Shown here: one piece after another, positions 52,992-59,663 of the stretch
Position numbering within the stretch: the stretch's first letter is position 1
Layout: each line of letters opens with the position of its first letter
DNA from: Candidatus Ozemobacteraceae bacterium
GTDB taxonomy: Bacteria > Muiribacteriota > Ozemobacteria > Ozemobacterales > Ozemobacteraceae
Direction of reading: 5' to 3'
DNA: 64,000 bases
NCBI GenBank assembly: GCA_035373905.1
Contig: DAOSOK010000032.1
Span: 1-64,000, forward strand
Made by a program: the position numbers and the translations under genes
Notes under the pieces: generated by a model
Seen by the model: the letters and a program-made list of their open reading frames with translations, nothing else
Told to the model about the DNA's origin: nothing
The model's database searches: none

Positions 52992-53891
52992 ATGCTCCGC
53001 CGGTTCGACATCACCGCTCCGGATGACCTCGAAGAGCCTCTCTGCGGGCTGGCGGAGCGGCTCGGCCTGATCACCTTTTCGAGCCCCCAGATCGAGGACA
53101 CGGGCGGCGGGGAAGAGGATTTCTGCTTCACGGGCGAGACGATCGTCAGCTTCCTCGTCTCAACGGTGGAACAGGATCCGGCATATATAGAAAATGAAAT
53201 AAAAAGGTTTCTCGCCGGGGAAGGCGTTTCTGCGGCGGTGAAACTCGAAGTCCGGGATTACCCTGACAACCAGGATTGGATGGAAGGGTTCCGGATGCAT
53301 TTCCAGCCGATCCGCGTCGGGGATGGTATCGTCGTGCGCCCTCCGTGGGCCGATCCGCTCGAAAACGAGACGAGAGCGACCGTGATCCTGATCGACCCGG
53401 GAATGGCGTTCGGAACCGGGACGCACGAAACCACCCGGTTGTGCCTCACCCTTCTGGCGAAGCTGAAGCCCGAAGGGGGGCGGTTCCTCGACATCGGCGC
53501 GGGAAGCGGGATTCTCGCGTTCTACCTCGCGAAACACGGCGCTGCCGCCGTTACGGCGCTCGAAATCGACGGCGCCGCGGTCGAGAACATGCGGAAAAAC
53601 GCCGCGCTGAACGGGCTTGAAAAGCGAGTCGAGATGATGTGCGGCGACTTGGCTGCGTTCGAGCCGAAATGGCCTGCCGACGGGGTCGCCGCGAATATCA
53701 CCTCGCCGGTTCTCGTCGAACACCTGGCCCGGCTGGCTGGCTGGACCAGGCAGGGCGCGTGGGGAGTCTTCTCGGGCGTAAACGACGCCAACGCCCCGCG
53801 CGTGCGCGAAGCCTTGAAAGCCGCTTCCTGGCGCCTCGACGAGGAAATCACCGAGTCCGACTGGCACGCCTTTCGCTGCACACGCATCTGA
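52992..53891 (+). CDS. prmA: Ribosomal protein L11 methyltransferase
   Basis: A 299-aa SAM-dependent methyltransferase of the PrmA type. The N-terminal substrate domain (about 1-105) ends in the NQDWMEGFRMHFQPIRVG segment. The catalytic domain has DPGMAFGTGTHETT, FLDIGAGSGILAFYLAK, ALEIDGAAVENMRKNA and the ANITSPVLVEHL active-site segment. It trimethylates ribosomal protein L11. An AT-rich patch (53181-53212) encodes AYIENEIKRF. Confidence 0.93.
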   Translation: MLRRFDITAPDDLEEPLCGLAERLGLITFSSPQIEDTGGGEEDFCFTGETIVSFLVSTVEQDPAYIENEIKRFLAGEGVSAAVKLEVRDYPDNQDWMEGFRMHFQPIRVGDGIVVRPPWADPLENETRATVILIDPGMAFGTGTHETTRLCLTLLAKLKPEGGRFLDIGAGSGILAFYLAKHGAAAVTALEIDGAAVENMRKNAALNGLEKRVEMMCGDLAAFEPKWPADGVAANITSPVLVEHLARLAGWTRQGAWGVFSGVNDANAPRVREALKAASWRLDEEITESDWHAFRCTRI

Positions 53892-53906
53892 CACGGGAAT
53901 AGACAA

Positions 53907-54056
53907 ATGAAAATCGATACTCCGTTCACTCTGAAATATCAGAGTCTGGACTGTATCTCCCGATGGGGCGAGAGACAGTTCATGCTTCGATACCTCGGCA
54001 TGAGCGGTACCGAGGAGCCGAGAAGATTGTCGTGTTCCTTATGCGATGAGGAGTAA
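53907..54056 (+). CDS. Small hypothetical protein, 49 aa, partly duplicated at 55922
   Basis: An open frame of 49 codons between prmA and the M23-like gene (begins MKIDTPFTLKYQSLDCISRW, ends CSLCDEE). It has three cysteines. The DNA from 53943 to 54052 matches 55922-56033 in an alignable but degraded form, where the frame is broken. That supports an older repeated unit here, but not necessarily a protein. No family is recognised and no strong ribosome site is seen. Confidence 0.3.
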   Translation: MKIDTPFTLKYQSLDCISRWGERQFMLRYLGMSGTEEPRRLSCSLCDEE

Positions 54057-54113
54057 CATGAGCAGGATCGAATTCGTTTTATCTTCTGATACCAGAATCA
54101 GGAGGCTACAGCC

Positions 54114-55202
54114 ATGAATGCTTTCAACACCCGGATGGTATTCGCATTCCTTCTCCTCCTCCTCGTTGCCGTCACGCCTGTGATGGCAGAAGACCTCGAT
54201 ACTGACGGCTTTGTCCCGACAACGGGAACGGTGGTGTCGAACACGGCCACCGTGAACACCCTCGCCTCCCAATCCGCGACTCCATCAGGGGAAAACGCTC
54301 AGGCGAACCGAAGTTCCCAGTCGGATCTTGCGGAGATGGACACTCTCTTGCAATCCTTTGGAGATTCCCTCTCGAGACTGCTCACGGCTCTCTCGAACCT
54401 CTTCCGTGCCTTGGCGGGAATCTTTTCCAATAACGTCGGGGAGGTGAGAACCCCGATTGCTGACGCGCCTCCTGCTTCGAACACAGCCTCAACCACTCCC
54501 TCGACCACCGCGGCCGATGGCGACCGAAGGAGCGTCCTGAACGATGTCCGGTATGGCATCTCCCGCCTGGCGCAACGGGTTCAGAACCAAGACCCGCAGG
54601 CGGCTGCCACCGTCGCCTGGGTCACCCCCTATCTGAACCGGCTCAAAGCCTTCGGCAATCCGGCCGACGCAGACCTGATCCGCTATGCCGATGATATGAT
54701 CCGCAGGGCCGGTTCCCTGCCCAGTTCGACGACGAGCCGGCCGCCCTCCACCCCGACCACCCAGCCCACTCCGGCGCCCGGCGCGGGAAGGGTTCTTCCC
54801 TCTGGATTCGTCAACCCCTGTCCCACGGGGAGGATTTCTCCCTATGCTGGCGACGACGGCTGTGACATTCACGCCCCGGTCGGTACTCCTGTCTATGCGG
54901 TCAAGGACGGCGTCGTCGTCTATAACGACCCGTCCGGGCACAGCGCCTGGGAAGGCCCAGGCAACCATACCGGCGCCGTTCGCATCCGCCACGCCGACGG
55001 CACGGAATCTTGGTATGCTCACCTTTCCGGCCGCAACCTGAATCTCAAGCCAGGGATGCAGGTCAAGGCCGGGACCCTGGTCGGCAATGTCGGCATCGCC
55101 AACAACGTGCCACACCTGCATATCAGTATCTTTTACTCGCGCGGCGGCGATTCTGGCGGGTTCATGGATCCGTTCGAGCTTGCGGACGCCCTCCGCGGAT
55201 GA
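54114..55202 (+). CDS. Exported M23-like (LytM) protein with altered first zinc ligand
   Basis: A 362-aa protein with a signal peptide (to about residue 25). A Thr/Pro/Ser-rich linker region includes two helical segments and ends in a Pro/Thr stretch (205-225). The M23 domain spans about 229-355: DIHAPVGTPVYAVKDG, WYAHLSG (His303) and HLH (334-336). The usual HxGxD motif reads DDGCD (247-251), so the first His ligand is Asp247 while Asp251 is kept. It may bind zinc weakly or not at all. CAGGAGGC precedes the ATG. The following gene starts 11 bases later. Confidence 0.85.
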   Translation: MNAFNTRMVFAFLLLLLVAVTPVMAEDLDTDGFVPTTGTVVSNTATVNTLASQSATPSGENAQANRSSQSDLAEMDTLLQSFGDSLSRLLTALSNLFRALAGIFSNNVGEVRTPIADAPPASNTASTTPSTTAADGDRRSVLNDVRYGISRLAQRVQNQDPQAAATVAWVTPYLNRLKAFGNPADADLIRYADDMIRRAGSLPSSTTSRPPSTPTTQPTPAPGAGRVLPSGFVNPCPTGRISPYAGDDGCDIHAPVGTPVYAVKDGVVVYNDPSGHSAWEGPGNHTGAVRIRHADGTESWYAHLSGRNLNLKPGMQVKAGTLVGNVGIANNVPHLHISIFYSRGGDSGGFMDPFELADALRG

Positions 55203-55213
55203 AGGGGGAAACT

Positions 55214-55777
55214 ATGAAGAATACTCTGATGATCGTGGTTCTGACCCTGGCTCTTCTGGCGACGGGTTCCGCATCGTGGGCGGAAAATAACGTCGAGAAT
55301 CCCGCCTTCGCCCGCTGGAAGACGTTCCAGCCCGGGGCAATGGTTCGCTACCAGGAAGTTCTCCACTGGGATGAAACTCTGATCGAGACCCAGATCACCT
55401 TCACTCTCCTCGAGCGAAACGATGACAAGGTCGTTCTCGAAAAGGCGACTGCCGAATTCGAGCGGGGTGTTGCACAGCCGGCTCGCACGGAGCGGATCGA
55501 GTATCTCGCCCGTGTCTCCGGCGGCGACCCGATGGTCGCGAACGTTCCCGAAGCCGAGATCGTGCAGGGAGGGTTGGAGGAGCTGGAGATCGCCGGCCGA
55601 AAGATGAAATGTCGCGTGGAGGAAAGCTGGATCCGGCAGGGCAAAGACTCAGCCTACACCCGTTCCTTCTTCAACAAGGCCATCCCGGGATGGCTGGCGA
55701 AGCAGGTGGAAGGAATGGATTCGCCACGGCCCGTCATCCATCGGACCCTGCAGGTGGTGGATTTCCGCTCCCAATAG
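55214..55777 (+). CDS. Exported hypothetical protein
   Basis: A 187-aa protein with a signal peptide (MKNTLMIVVLTLALLATGSA, cleaved after SWA). The rest is mainly beta (for example GAMVRYQEVLHWDETLIETQ and RKMKCRVEESWIR), like periplasmic or lipocalin-type DUFs. No family is recognised with certainty. GGGGGA precedes ATG 55214, and it is likely co-transcribed with the M23-like gene. Confidence 0.78.
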   Translation: MKNTLMIVVLTLALLATGSASWAENNVENPAFARWKTFQPGAMVRYQEVLHWDETLIETQITFTLLERNDDKVVLEKATAEFERGVAQPARTERIEYLARVSGGDPMVANVPEAEIVQGGLEELEIAGRKMKCRVEESWIRQGKDSAYTRSFFNKAIPGWLAKQVEGMDSPRPVIHRTLQVVDFRSQ

Positions 55778-55794
55778 TCGAATCGAACTTGAAA

Positions 55795-55839
55795 TCCGGG
55801 ACGTGATACCGAACTCAACATTCCGTATCACGTCCCGGA
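55795..55839 (+). terminator. Long hairpin after the exported protein gene
   Basis: A perfect 15-bp stem TCCGGGACGTGATAC pairing with GTATCACGTCCCGGA, 15-base loop, then ATCTGTTTC. It lies 17 bases past the stop. The T-run is weak, so it may also serve as an mRNA-stabilising hairpin. Confidence 0.65.
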
Positions 55840-55921
55840 ATCTGTTTCAGGCGACCTGGCCGCCCGTCATCCCCAGGAAACCTGCAGATGCATATCTCCG
55901 GAGTTTCCCCTGATGCGTCGA

Positions 55922-56033
55922 AGTCTGTCCTGAGTCTCCCGAAGCGGGCGAGGGGCATTTCATGCGTCGATCCCCATCCAGGACGAACGGCGTCGAGTGT
56001 GCATCACAGTGTCGTGTTCCTTGTGAGGCGGGG
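55922..56033 (+). pseudogene. Degraded copy of the 53943-54052 sequence
   Basis: Starts AGTCTGTCCTGAGTCTCCCG (compare AGTCTGGACTGTATCTCCCG at 53943) and ends TGTCGTGTTCCTTGTGAGGC (compare TGTCGTGTTCCTTATGCGAT at 54029). Spacing between these landmarks is 88 and 86 bases. In the aligned frame this copy has a TGA and a one-base length change. The two copies flank the M23-like gene and its neighbour. The remainder of the 468-base gap (55840-55921 and 56034-56203) shows nothing else I recognise. Confidence 0.5.
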
Positions 56034-56203
56034 AGGCACGGTGGAGACGTCGAGGTGCAGATGATGACGGGCCTTGATCTGAGACATGTGTTTGATCAGT
56101 GGCAACAGCGGATTTGCTCTCGAGACGTGGTGAATCCCCAGAGATGTCTGAAAGCCTCTCTGTGGAAGTTTCATCTCCTCCTTCTTCCCGGGCGTACAAA
56201 GAA

Positions 56204-56233
56204 ACATCCCCGGGCCTTGCGGCCCGGGGATGT
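56204..56233 (-). terminator. Terminator of the glycine-rich membrane protein gene
   Basis: A perfect 13-bp stem ACATCCCCGGGCC-loop-GGCCCGGGGATGT, followed on the minus strand by TTCTTTG. It lies 12 bases past the stop at 56246. Confidence 0.88.
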
Positions 56234-56245
56234 TGGTTATCGCGG

Positions 56246-57157
56246 CTACTTCGAGTTGCTCTGCCGAAGGAGAGTGATGTATCTGTTGTAGGCTTCGCGA
56301 TAATCGTTGAGCGCCTTCTGCGAATCGGACCGCAGCATGTTGCTCCGCACTTCTTCGTCGGGGTTTTCGGTCCCGCCGATGTTGGTCACGATCGAGATAT
56401 ACTTGTTATAGGCCTTGATATACTCGGCGTGCGCGTTCTTCAGCTCGCTGGAAGCGTTGGTGGAGGTGACTTCCGGGACGACTTCGGGAACGACTTCAGG
56501 AACGACTTCGGGGGCTACGGCTGTTTCGACCGGGGCTGCGGCGGGGGTCTGAGAACCGCTGACCGGGATTTCGCCGGAGGTCGAAGGCATGGTGACAACA
56601 CCAGTGCTGGCGGAAACGCTGCTCGCGGGCAGGTTGTTGCCGTTGCCGATGGTCTGCTTCTGGCGCTTGTACTTCTTCCAGATGAAGTAGCCGGCGACAG
56701 CCGCGCCAACGATGACGAGAGCGGGGATGAACAGGGGGCTTCCGATGATGCCGCCGATGAAGCCGGCGATACCGGAGAACAGGCTGCCGATCATGCCGAC
56801 GATTCCACCGAGAGCGCCGGTGATGAAGCCGCCTGCGGCCGCAACGCCACCGCAGATCGTGGTGCCGATTCCGGCGATGCCTGCACCTGCGCCTGCCACT
56901 GCTGCGACAGCTCCGCCCGTGCCTGCTGCCACTGCGCCACCAGCGAATCCGACGGCGGACGCGATGGTCGGAGCGGCGAGAATTGCTGCACCTGCGACAC
57001 CGACTCCGATGAGAGCCGATTTAACGGGATTGGCCTTGACCTTTTCCTTGATCGTCGAGAACAGGCCTGCTTCGGCACTGGTCACGAACGACGTCAGGAG
57101 CATCACAACGGCCAAGGTTGTCGCAAGGGACCTGAGTAAGCTGCGATACAACCTCAT
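56246..57157 (-). CDS. Exported glycine-zipper membrane protein
   Basis: A 303-aa protein with a signal peptide (to about residue 30). A long hydrophobic region (about 45-160) is extremely rich in Gly and Ala with GxxxG patterns (for example GGIVGMIGSLFSGIAGFIGG), then WKKYKRQK. A Pro/Val-rich linker with four near-repeats of PEVV and a helical C-terminal domain (about 235-303) follow. GAAGGAGGAATCC is an ideal ribosome site. It resembles glycine-zipper outer or inner-membrane proteins; the function is unknown. Confidence 0.8.
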   Translation of the reverse strand: MRLYRSLLRSLATTLAVVMLLTSFVTSAEAGLFSTIKEKVKANPVKSALIGVGVAGAAILAAPTIASAVGFAGGAVAAGTGGAVAAVAGAGAGIAGIGTTICGGVAAAGGFITGALGGIVGMIGSLFSGIAGFIGGIIGSPLFIPALVIVGAAVAGYFIWKKYKRQKQTIGNGNNLPASSVSASTGVVTMPSTSGEIPVSGSQTPAAAPVETAVAPEVVPEVVPEVVPEVTSTNASSELKNAHAEYIKAYNKYISIVTNIGGTENPDEEVRSNMLRSDSQKALNDYREAYNRYITLLRQSNSK

Positions 57158-57251
57158 ATGGATTCCTCCTTCAGTTGAGTAGGAACAGAAATGAAACGGA
57201 TATGGACTTCCTTTCAGGACACCTCCAGGACGTATGAAATGGTTTGGATTG

Positions 57252-57281
57252 GGTAATAGGGTTGGGTTTGGGTGTTTGGGT
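57252..57281 (+). other. Putative G-quadruplex motif
   Basis: Five runs of GGG occur within 30 bases (57252-54, 57260-62, 57265-67, 57271-73, 57279-81) with loops of 5, 2, 3 and 5 bases. This fits the G4 consensus. It lies in the 301-base gap 57158-57458, about 95-125 bases upstream of the start of the glycine-rich gene, on its non-template-opposite strand. No gene is present in the gap; a terminator sits beside it. Confidence 0.6.
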
Positions 57282-57292
57282 ATAAAGAAGAA

Positions 57293-57318
57293 ACCCCGCC
57301 TCGGGTAAAGCGGGGTTC
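57293..57318 (-). terminator. Terminator of the DUF6263-like gene
   Basis: Stem AACCCCGC (57293-57300) with GCGGGGTT (57311-57318) and a 10-base loop. On the minus strand it is followed by TCTTCTTTAT. It lies about 140 bases past the stop at 57459, so the transcript would have a long 3' end. Confidence 0.75.
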
Positions 57319-57458
57319 CAGCTTTAACGAATTGAGCGTGAGGTACCTGCGTTACTGCTGGACTCCCCTTCGCTTTTCAAGGACCGTTCCGTGAATCTTG
57401 TATTCGATTATACGAACGGTTCGGAAGAGCGTCAAGAGGTCCGGTACCCCGATTTGGA

Positions 57459-58220
57459 TTATTTCACCATGCCCATCTTGAGGGTCAGGTTCATGCGGGT
57501 GTCGATCTTTTCCTTCTTGCCGCCGCCCAGGTCGTTTTCCATGACCATGACCATGTTGCTGACGACTTCGTTCTTGACCATGATGCCGGTCTTGTGGGCG
57601 AACCAGATCTTGCCGTCGGCCTTCACGTTCAGGTTGATGCTGCCGGTGTCACCCTGCTCGGAAACGACGTTGGAACCGAGCTTCACGCACTCCTGGCCAT
57701 CGACGGTCTCGAAGCCGAGAACGGTGTATTTCACCTTCAGCGGAATCGGCATCTGGGGGTTGGCGGCGATCGTCGAATCCCAGGTGTCGCCCACGCCGAC
57801 CGGGGTGGAGGGGAACTTGATCTGCATCTGGTTGAAGTTGGCCTGCTGATCCATGCCTTCAGACTCGATGACTTCGCCGTTCTTGGCCATCTTGACCTTG
57901 ATGATCTGGCCGATCGCGGGGAGCTGGGTCGGCTGATCGTTCACGGTGATCGTGCCTTCGGTGATCGTGGTGGTCATCTCGATGTTGCCGTTCTTGTCGA
58001 CGCCGGTGACCTTCTGCTCGAGGGACATGCTGGTCTCGAGGTTGGTCTTCTGGGCGCGCTGCATGGCGGTGACGACCGTGTTGCCGTTGATGTTCATCTT
58101 GTACTTGGTCGTGGTGCCGGGGGCCGGGTTGTACTGGAGCAGGACCTTCTCGGCGGCCATGGCGGAAACGGACATACCAATGAGGAACAGCACGCTGAGA
58201 ACGATGGCAATACGCTTCAT
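57459..58220 (-). CDS. Exported DUF6263-like protein
   Basis: A 253-aa protein with a signal peptide (MKRIAIVLSVLFLIGMSVSA, cleaved near AMAAE). The mature part is a long beta-rich domain (for example KVLLQYNPAPGTTTKYKMNI and GVDKNGNIEMTTTITEGTIT) of the kind grouped as DUF6263. AAAGGAG precedes ATG 58220. The function is unknown; a lipid- or polymer-binding beta barrel is possible. Confidence 0.8.
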   Translation of the reverse strand: MKRIAIVLSVLFLIGMSVSAMAAEKVLLQYNPAPGTTTKYKMNINGNTVVTAMQRAQKTNLETSMSLEQKVTGVDKNGNIEMTTTITEGTITVNDQPTQLPAIGQIIKVKMAKNGEVIESEGMDQQANFNQMQIKFPSTPVGVGDTWDSTIAANPQMPIPLKVKYTVLGFETVDGQECVKLGSNVVSEQGDTGSINLNVKADGKIWFAHKTGIMVKNEVVSNMVMVMENDLGGGKKEKIDTRMNLTLKMGMVK

Positions 58221-58363
58221 GTAGAAAGAATCTCCTTTCACTCTCCAGGGTTTCAGCCCTCGGATGTTTCCCAAACTGGTTTGATTCCCCTCAACCTCTC
58301 TTCAGAGGCTGATTCGGCCCGAAGATACCATAGGCTATGTCCTCTGTCAAGTACAAAGCGCTC

Positions 58364-58393
58364 TTGTATCCCGTTCCTCCATCGGTATATAAT
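58364..58393 (+). promoter_or_regulatory. Putative sigma-70 promoter of the DsrE-like gene
   Basis: TTGTAT (-35) and TATAAT (-10, perfect) are separated by 18 bases. Transcription would start near 58400, about 90 bases before the chosen GTG start codon. Confidence 0.55.
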
Positions 58394-58487
58394 CACGGCG
58401 TCAGCCGCGGATGCGCGACAATCTACGGGAAAGGTCGACCGGACTCTGAGCCCCCGCACAGATGTATCTTACAAGCAGTTCGAGGAC

Positions 58488-58862
58488 GTGTATTTCGAAA
58501 AACGCGTCTGGTTGCCGTCCGCCAACGTTGCCAATTTCCTGCTGATGTTCACCAGATGCAGCATTGGCGGCCGGTCGAAGCTGGGAAGCGAGTCATTTTC
58601 GAATCTCATCGTCACGCTTTCCGAAAGCGAGTTCGTCCCACGGACGCTCGTCTTCTGGAATACCGCCGTCAAGGCCTGCATGGAAGGCAGTCCGCTCATC
58701 CCCGCCATCACGCGGATCGAGCGTGCCGGCGTGAAAGTGCTGGTCTCCGGCTTCGCCCTCGAACGCCTCGGGCTGAAGGGACAGCTTCGTGTCGGAAAAC
58801 TCGCCAACACGATCGACCTCCTCGAAGCCATCAATAAAGCCCAGAAAATCGTCACCTTCTAG
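58488..58862 (+). CDS. DsrE/YedF-like sulfur-relay domain protein
   Basis: About 124 aa. The DsrE-like fold of YedF C-terminal domains is evident: TLVFWNTAVKACMEGSPLIP, IERAGVKVLVSGFALERLGL, then LRVGKLANTIDLLEAI. The position of the Cys usually found in the CGTCL motif is Gly-Phe-Ala-Leu here, so the sulfur-carrying Cys is absent. There is no ATG in frame after the promoter; GTG 58488 (GAGG just upstream) is the best start, but the frame is open farther upstream and the true start could be an unusual codon. Confidence 0.68.
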   Translation: MYFEKRVWLPSANVANFLLMFTRCSIGGRSKLGSESFSNLIVTLSESEFVPRTLVFWNTAVKACMEGSPLIPAITRIERAGVKVLVSGFALERLGLKGQLRVGKLANTIDLLEAINKAQKIVTF

Positions 58863-58867
58863 AAGAG

Positions 58868-59066
58868 TTCACCACAAAGGCATCAAGCCGCAAAAAAATC
58901 AAACTGCGGCTATTCAATGCCTGCCGGTCATTACATCTTTTGTAGGGGCGGGTTTCAAACCCGCCCGCGAGATGAAGCATGGGGATCGAATGTGAACACG
59001 ATGGGAGCAAAAACAGTTCTTCCCTTTCGTGTCTTTGTGCCTTTGTGCCTTTGTGGTGATTCGTGT
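58868..59066. repeat. Composite repeat nest
   Basis: The 316-base gap 58863-59178 holds a perfect 13-bp inverted repeat, CACCACAAAGGCA (58870-58882) and TGCCTTTGTGGTG (59046-59058). It brackets a GGGCGGGTTT-C-AAACCCGCCC palindrome (58946-58966, preceded by GTAG). The palindrome is another copy of the family at 3748, 23871, 45349 and 47351. No gene is seen. Confidence 0.8.
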
Positions 59067-59178
59067 TCGGTACCCCTGCATCCCTTTTCTGATGCGCATG
59101 TCCGCACGATGAAGGAAAAAATACGAAGAGAGTTGACACGGAAAACGAACCGTGATATCATCATTTCACTGACGTGGA

Positions 59179-59251
59179 GGGCGATTAGCTCAGCTGGCAG
59201 AGCGCCTGCTTTACACGCAGGTGGTCGGCGGTTCGAGCCCGTCATCGCCCA
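59179..59251 (+). tRNA. tRNA-Val(TAC)
   Basis: 73 nt. Acceptor GGGCGAT/ATCGCCC, D-arm TAGCTCAGCTGGCAGAGC, anticodon stem CCTGC/GCAGG with loop TTTACAC (anticodon TAC), T-arm GGTTCGAGCCC, discriminator A. First of a four-tRNA cluster; CCA is not encoded. Confidence 0.97.
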
Positions 59252-59279
59252 CTGCAATTGCCCGTCACGAAGTGTATCT

Positions 59280-59354
59280 GGGGACGTAGTTCAGTTTGGT
59301 TAGAACGCATGCCTGTCACGCATGAGGCCGCGAGTTCAAATCTCGTCGTCCCCG
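59280..59354 (+). tRNA. tRNA-Asp(GTC)
   Basis: 75 nt. Acceptor GGGGACG/CGTCCCC, anticodon stem CATGC/GCATG with loop CTGTCAC (anticodon GTC), T-arm AGTTCAAATCT, discriminator G as expected for tRNA-Asp. CCA is not encoded. Confidence 0.96.
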
Positions 59355-59362
59355 CTGCCCAA

Positions 59363-59435
<73 letters not shown>

Positions 59436-59449
59436 TTTTTTGTTGTTTC

Positions 59450-59521
59450 GGCGGCATAGCCAAGTGGTAAGGCGAAGGTCTGCAAAACCTTTATACATCG
59501 GTTCGAATCCGATTGCCGCCT
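59450..59521 (+). tRNA. tRNA-Cys(GCA)
   Basis: 72 nt. Acceptor GGCGGCA/TGCCGCC, anticodon stem AAGGT/ACCTT with loop CTGCAAA (anticodon GCA), T-arm GGTTCGAATCC, discriminator T as usual for tRNA-Cys. Last tRNA of the cluster. Confidence 0.96.
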
Positions 59522-59543
59522 CTTCTTGATCCGTCACGAGAGA

Positions 59544-59576
59544 AGGCCCCGGTCCATGAGCCCGGGGTCTTTTTTT
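59544..59576 (+). terminator. Terminator of the tRNA cluster
   Basis: Stem CCCCGG (59547-59552) with CCGGGG (59562-59567), extended by flanking pairs, then a run of T from 59570 to 59576. It lies 22 bases past tRNA-Cys. Confidence 0.9.
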
Positions 59577-59606
59577 GCGTGCCCGGCAGGGCGGCCCGAA
59601 AAATGA

Positions 59607-59639
59607 ACGAGGCCCGGATCGTCAGGATCGGGGCCTCGT
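59607..59639 (-). terminator. Terminator of the zinc-protease-like gene
   Basis: A perfect 9-bp stem ACGAGGCCC (59607-59615) with GGGCCTCGT (59631-59639). On the minus strand it is followed by TTCATTTTTC. It lies 24 bases past the stop at 59664. Confidence 0.85.
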
Positions 59640-59663
59640 GGAGCCGTTGTTTTGAGGTGTGTG

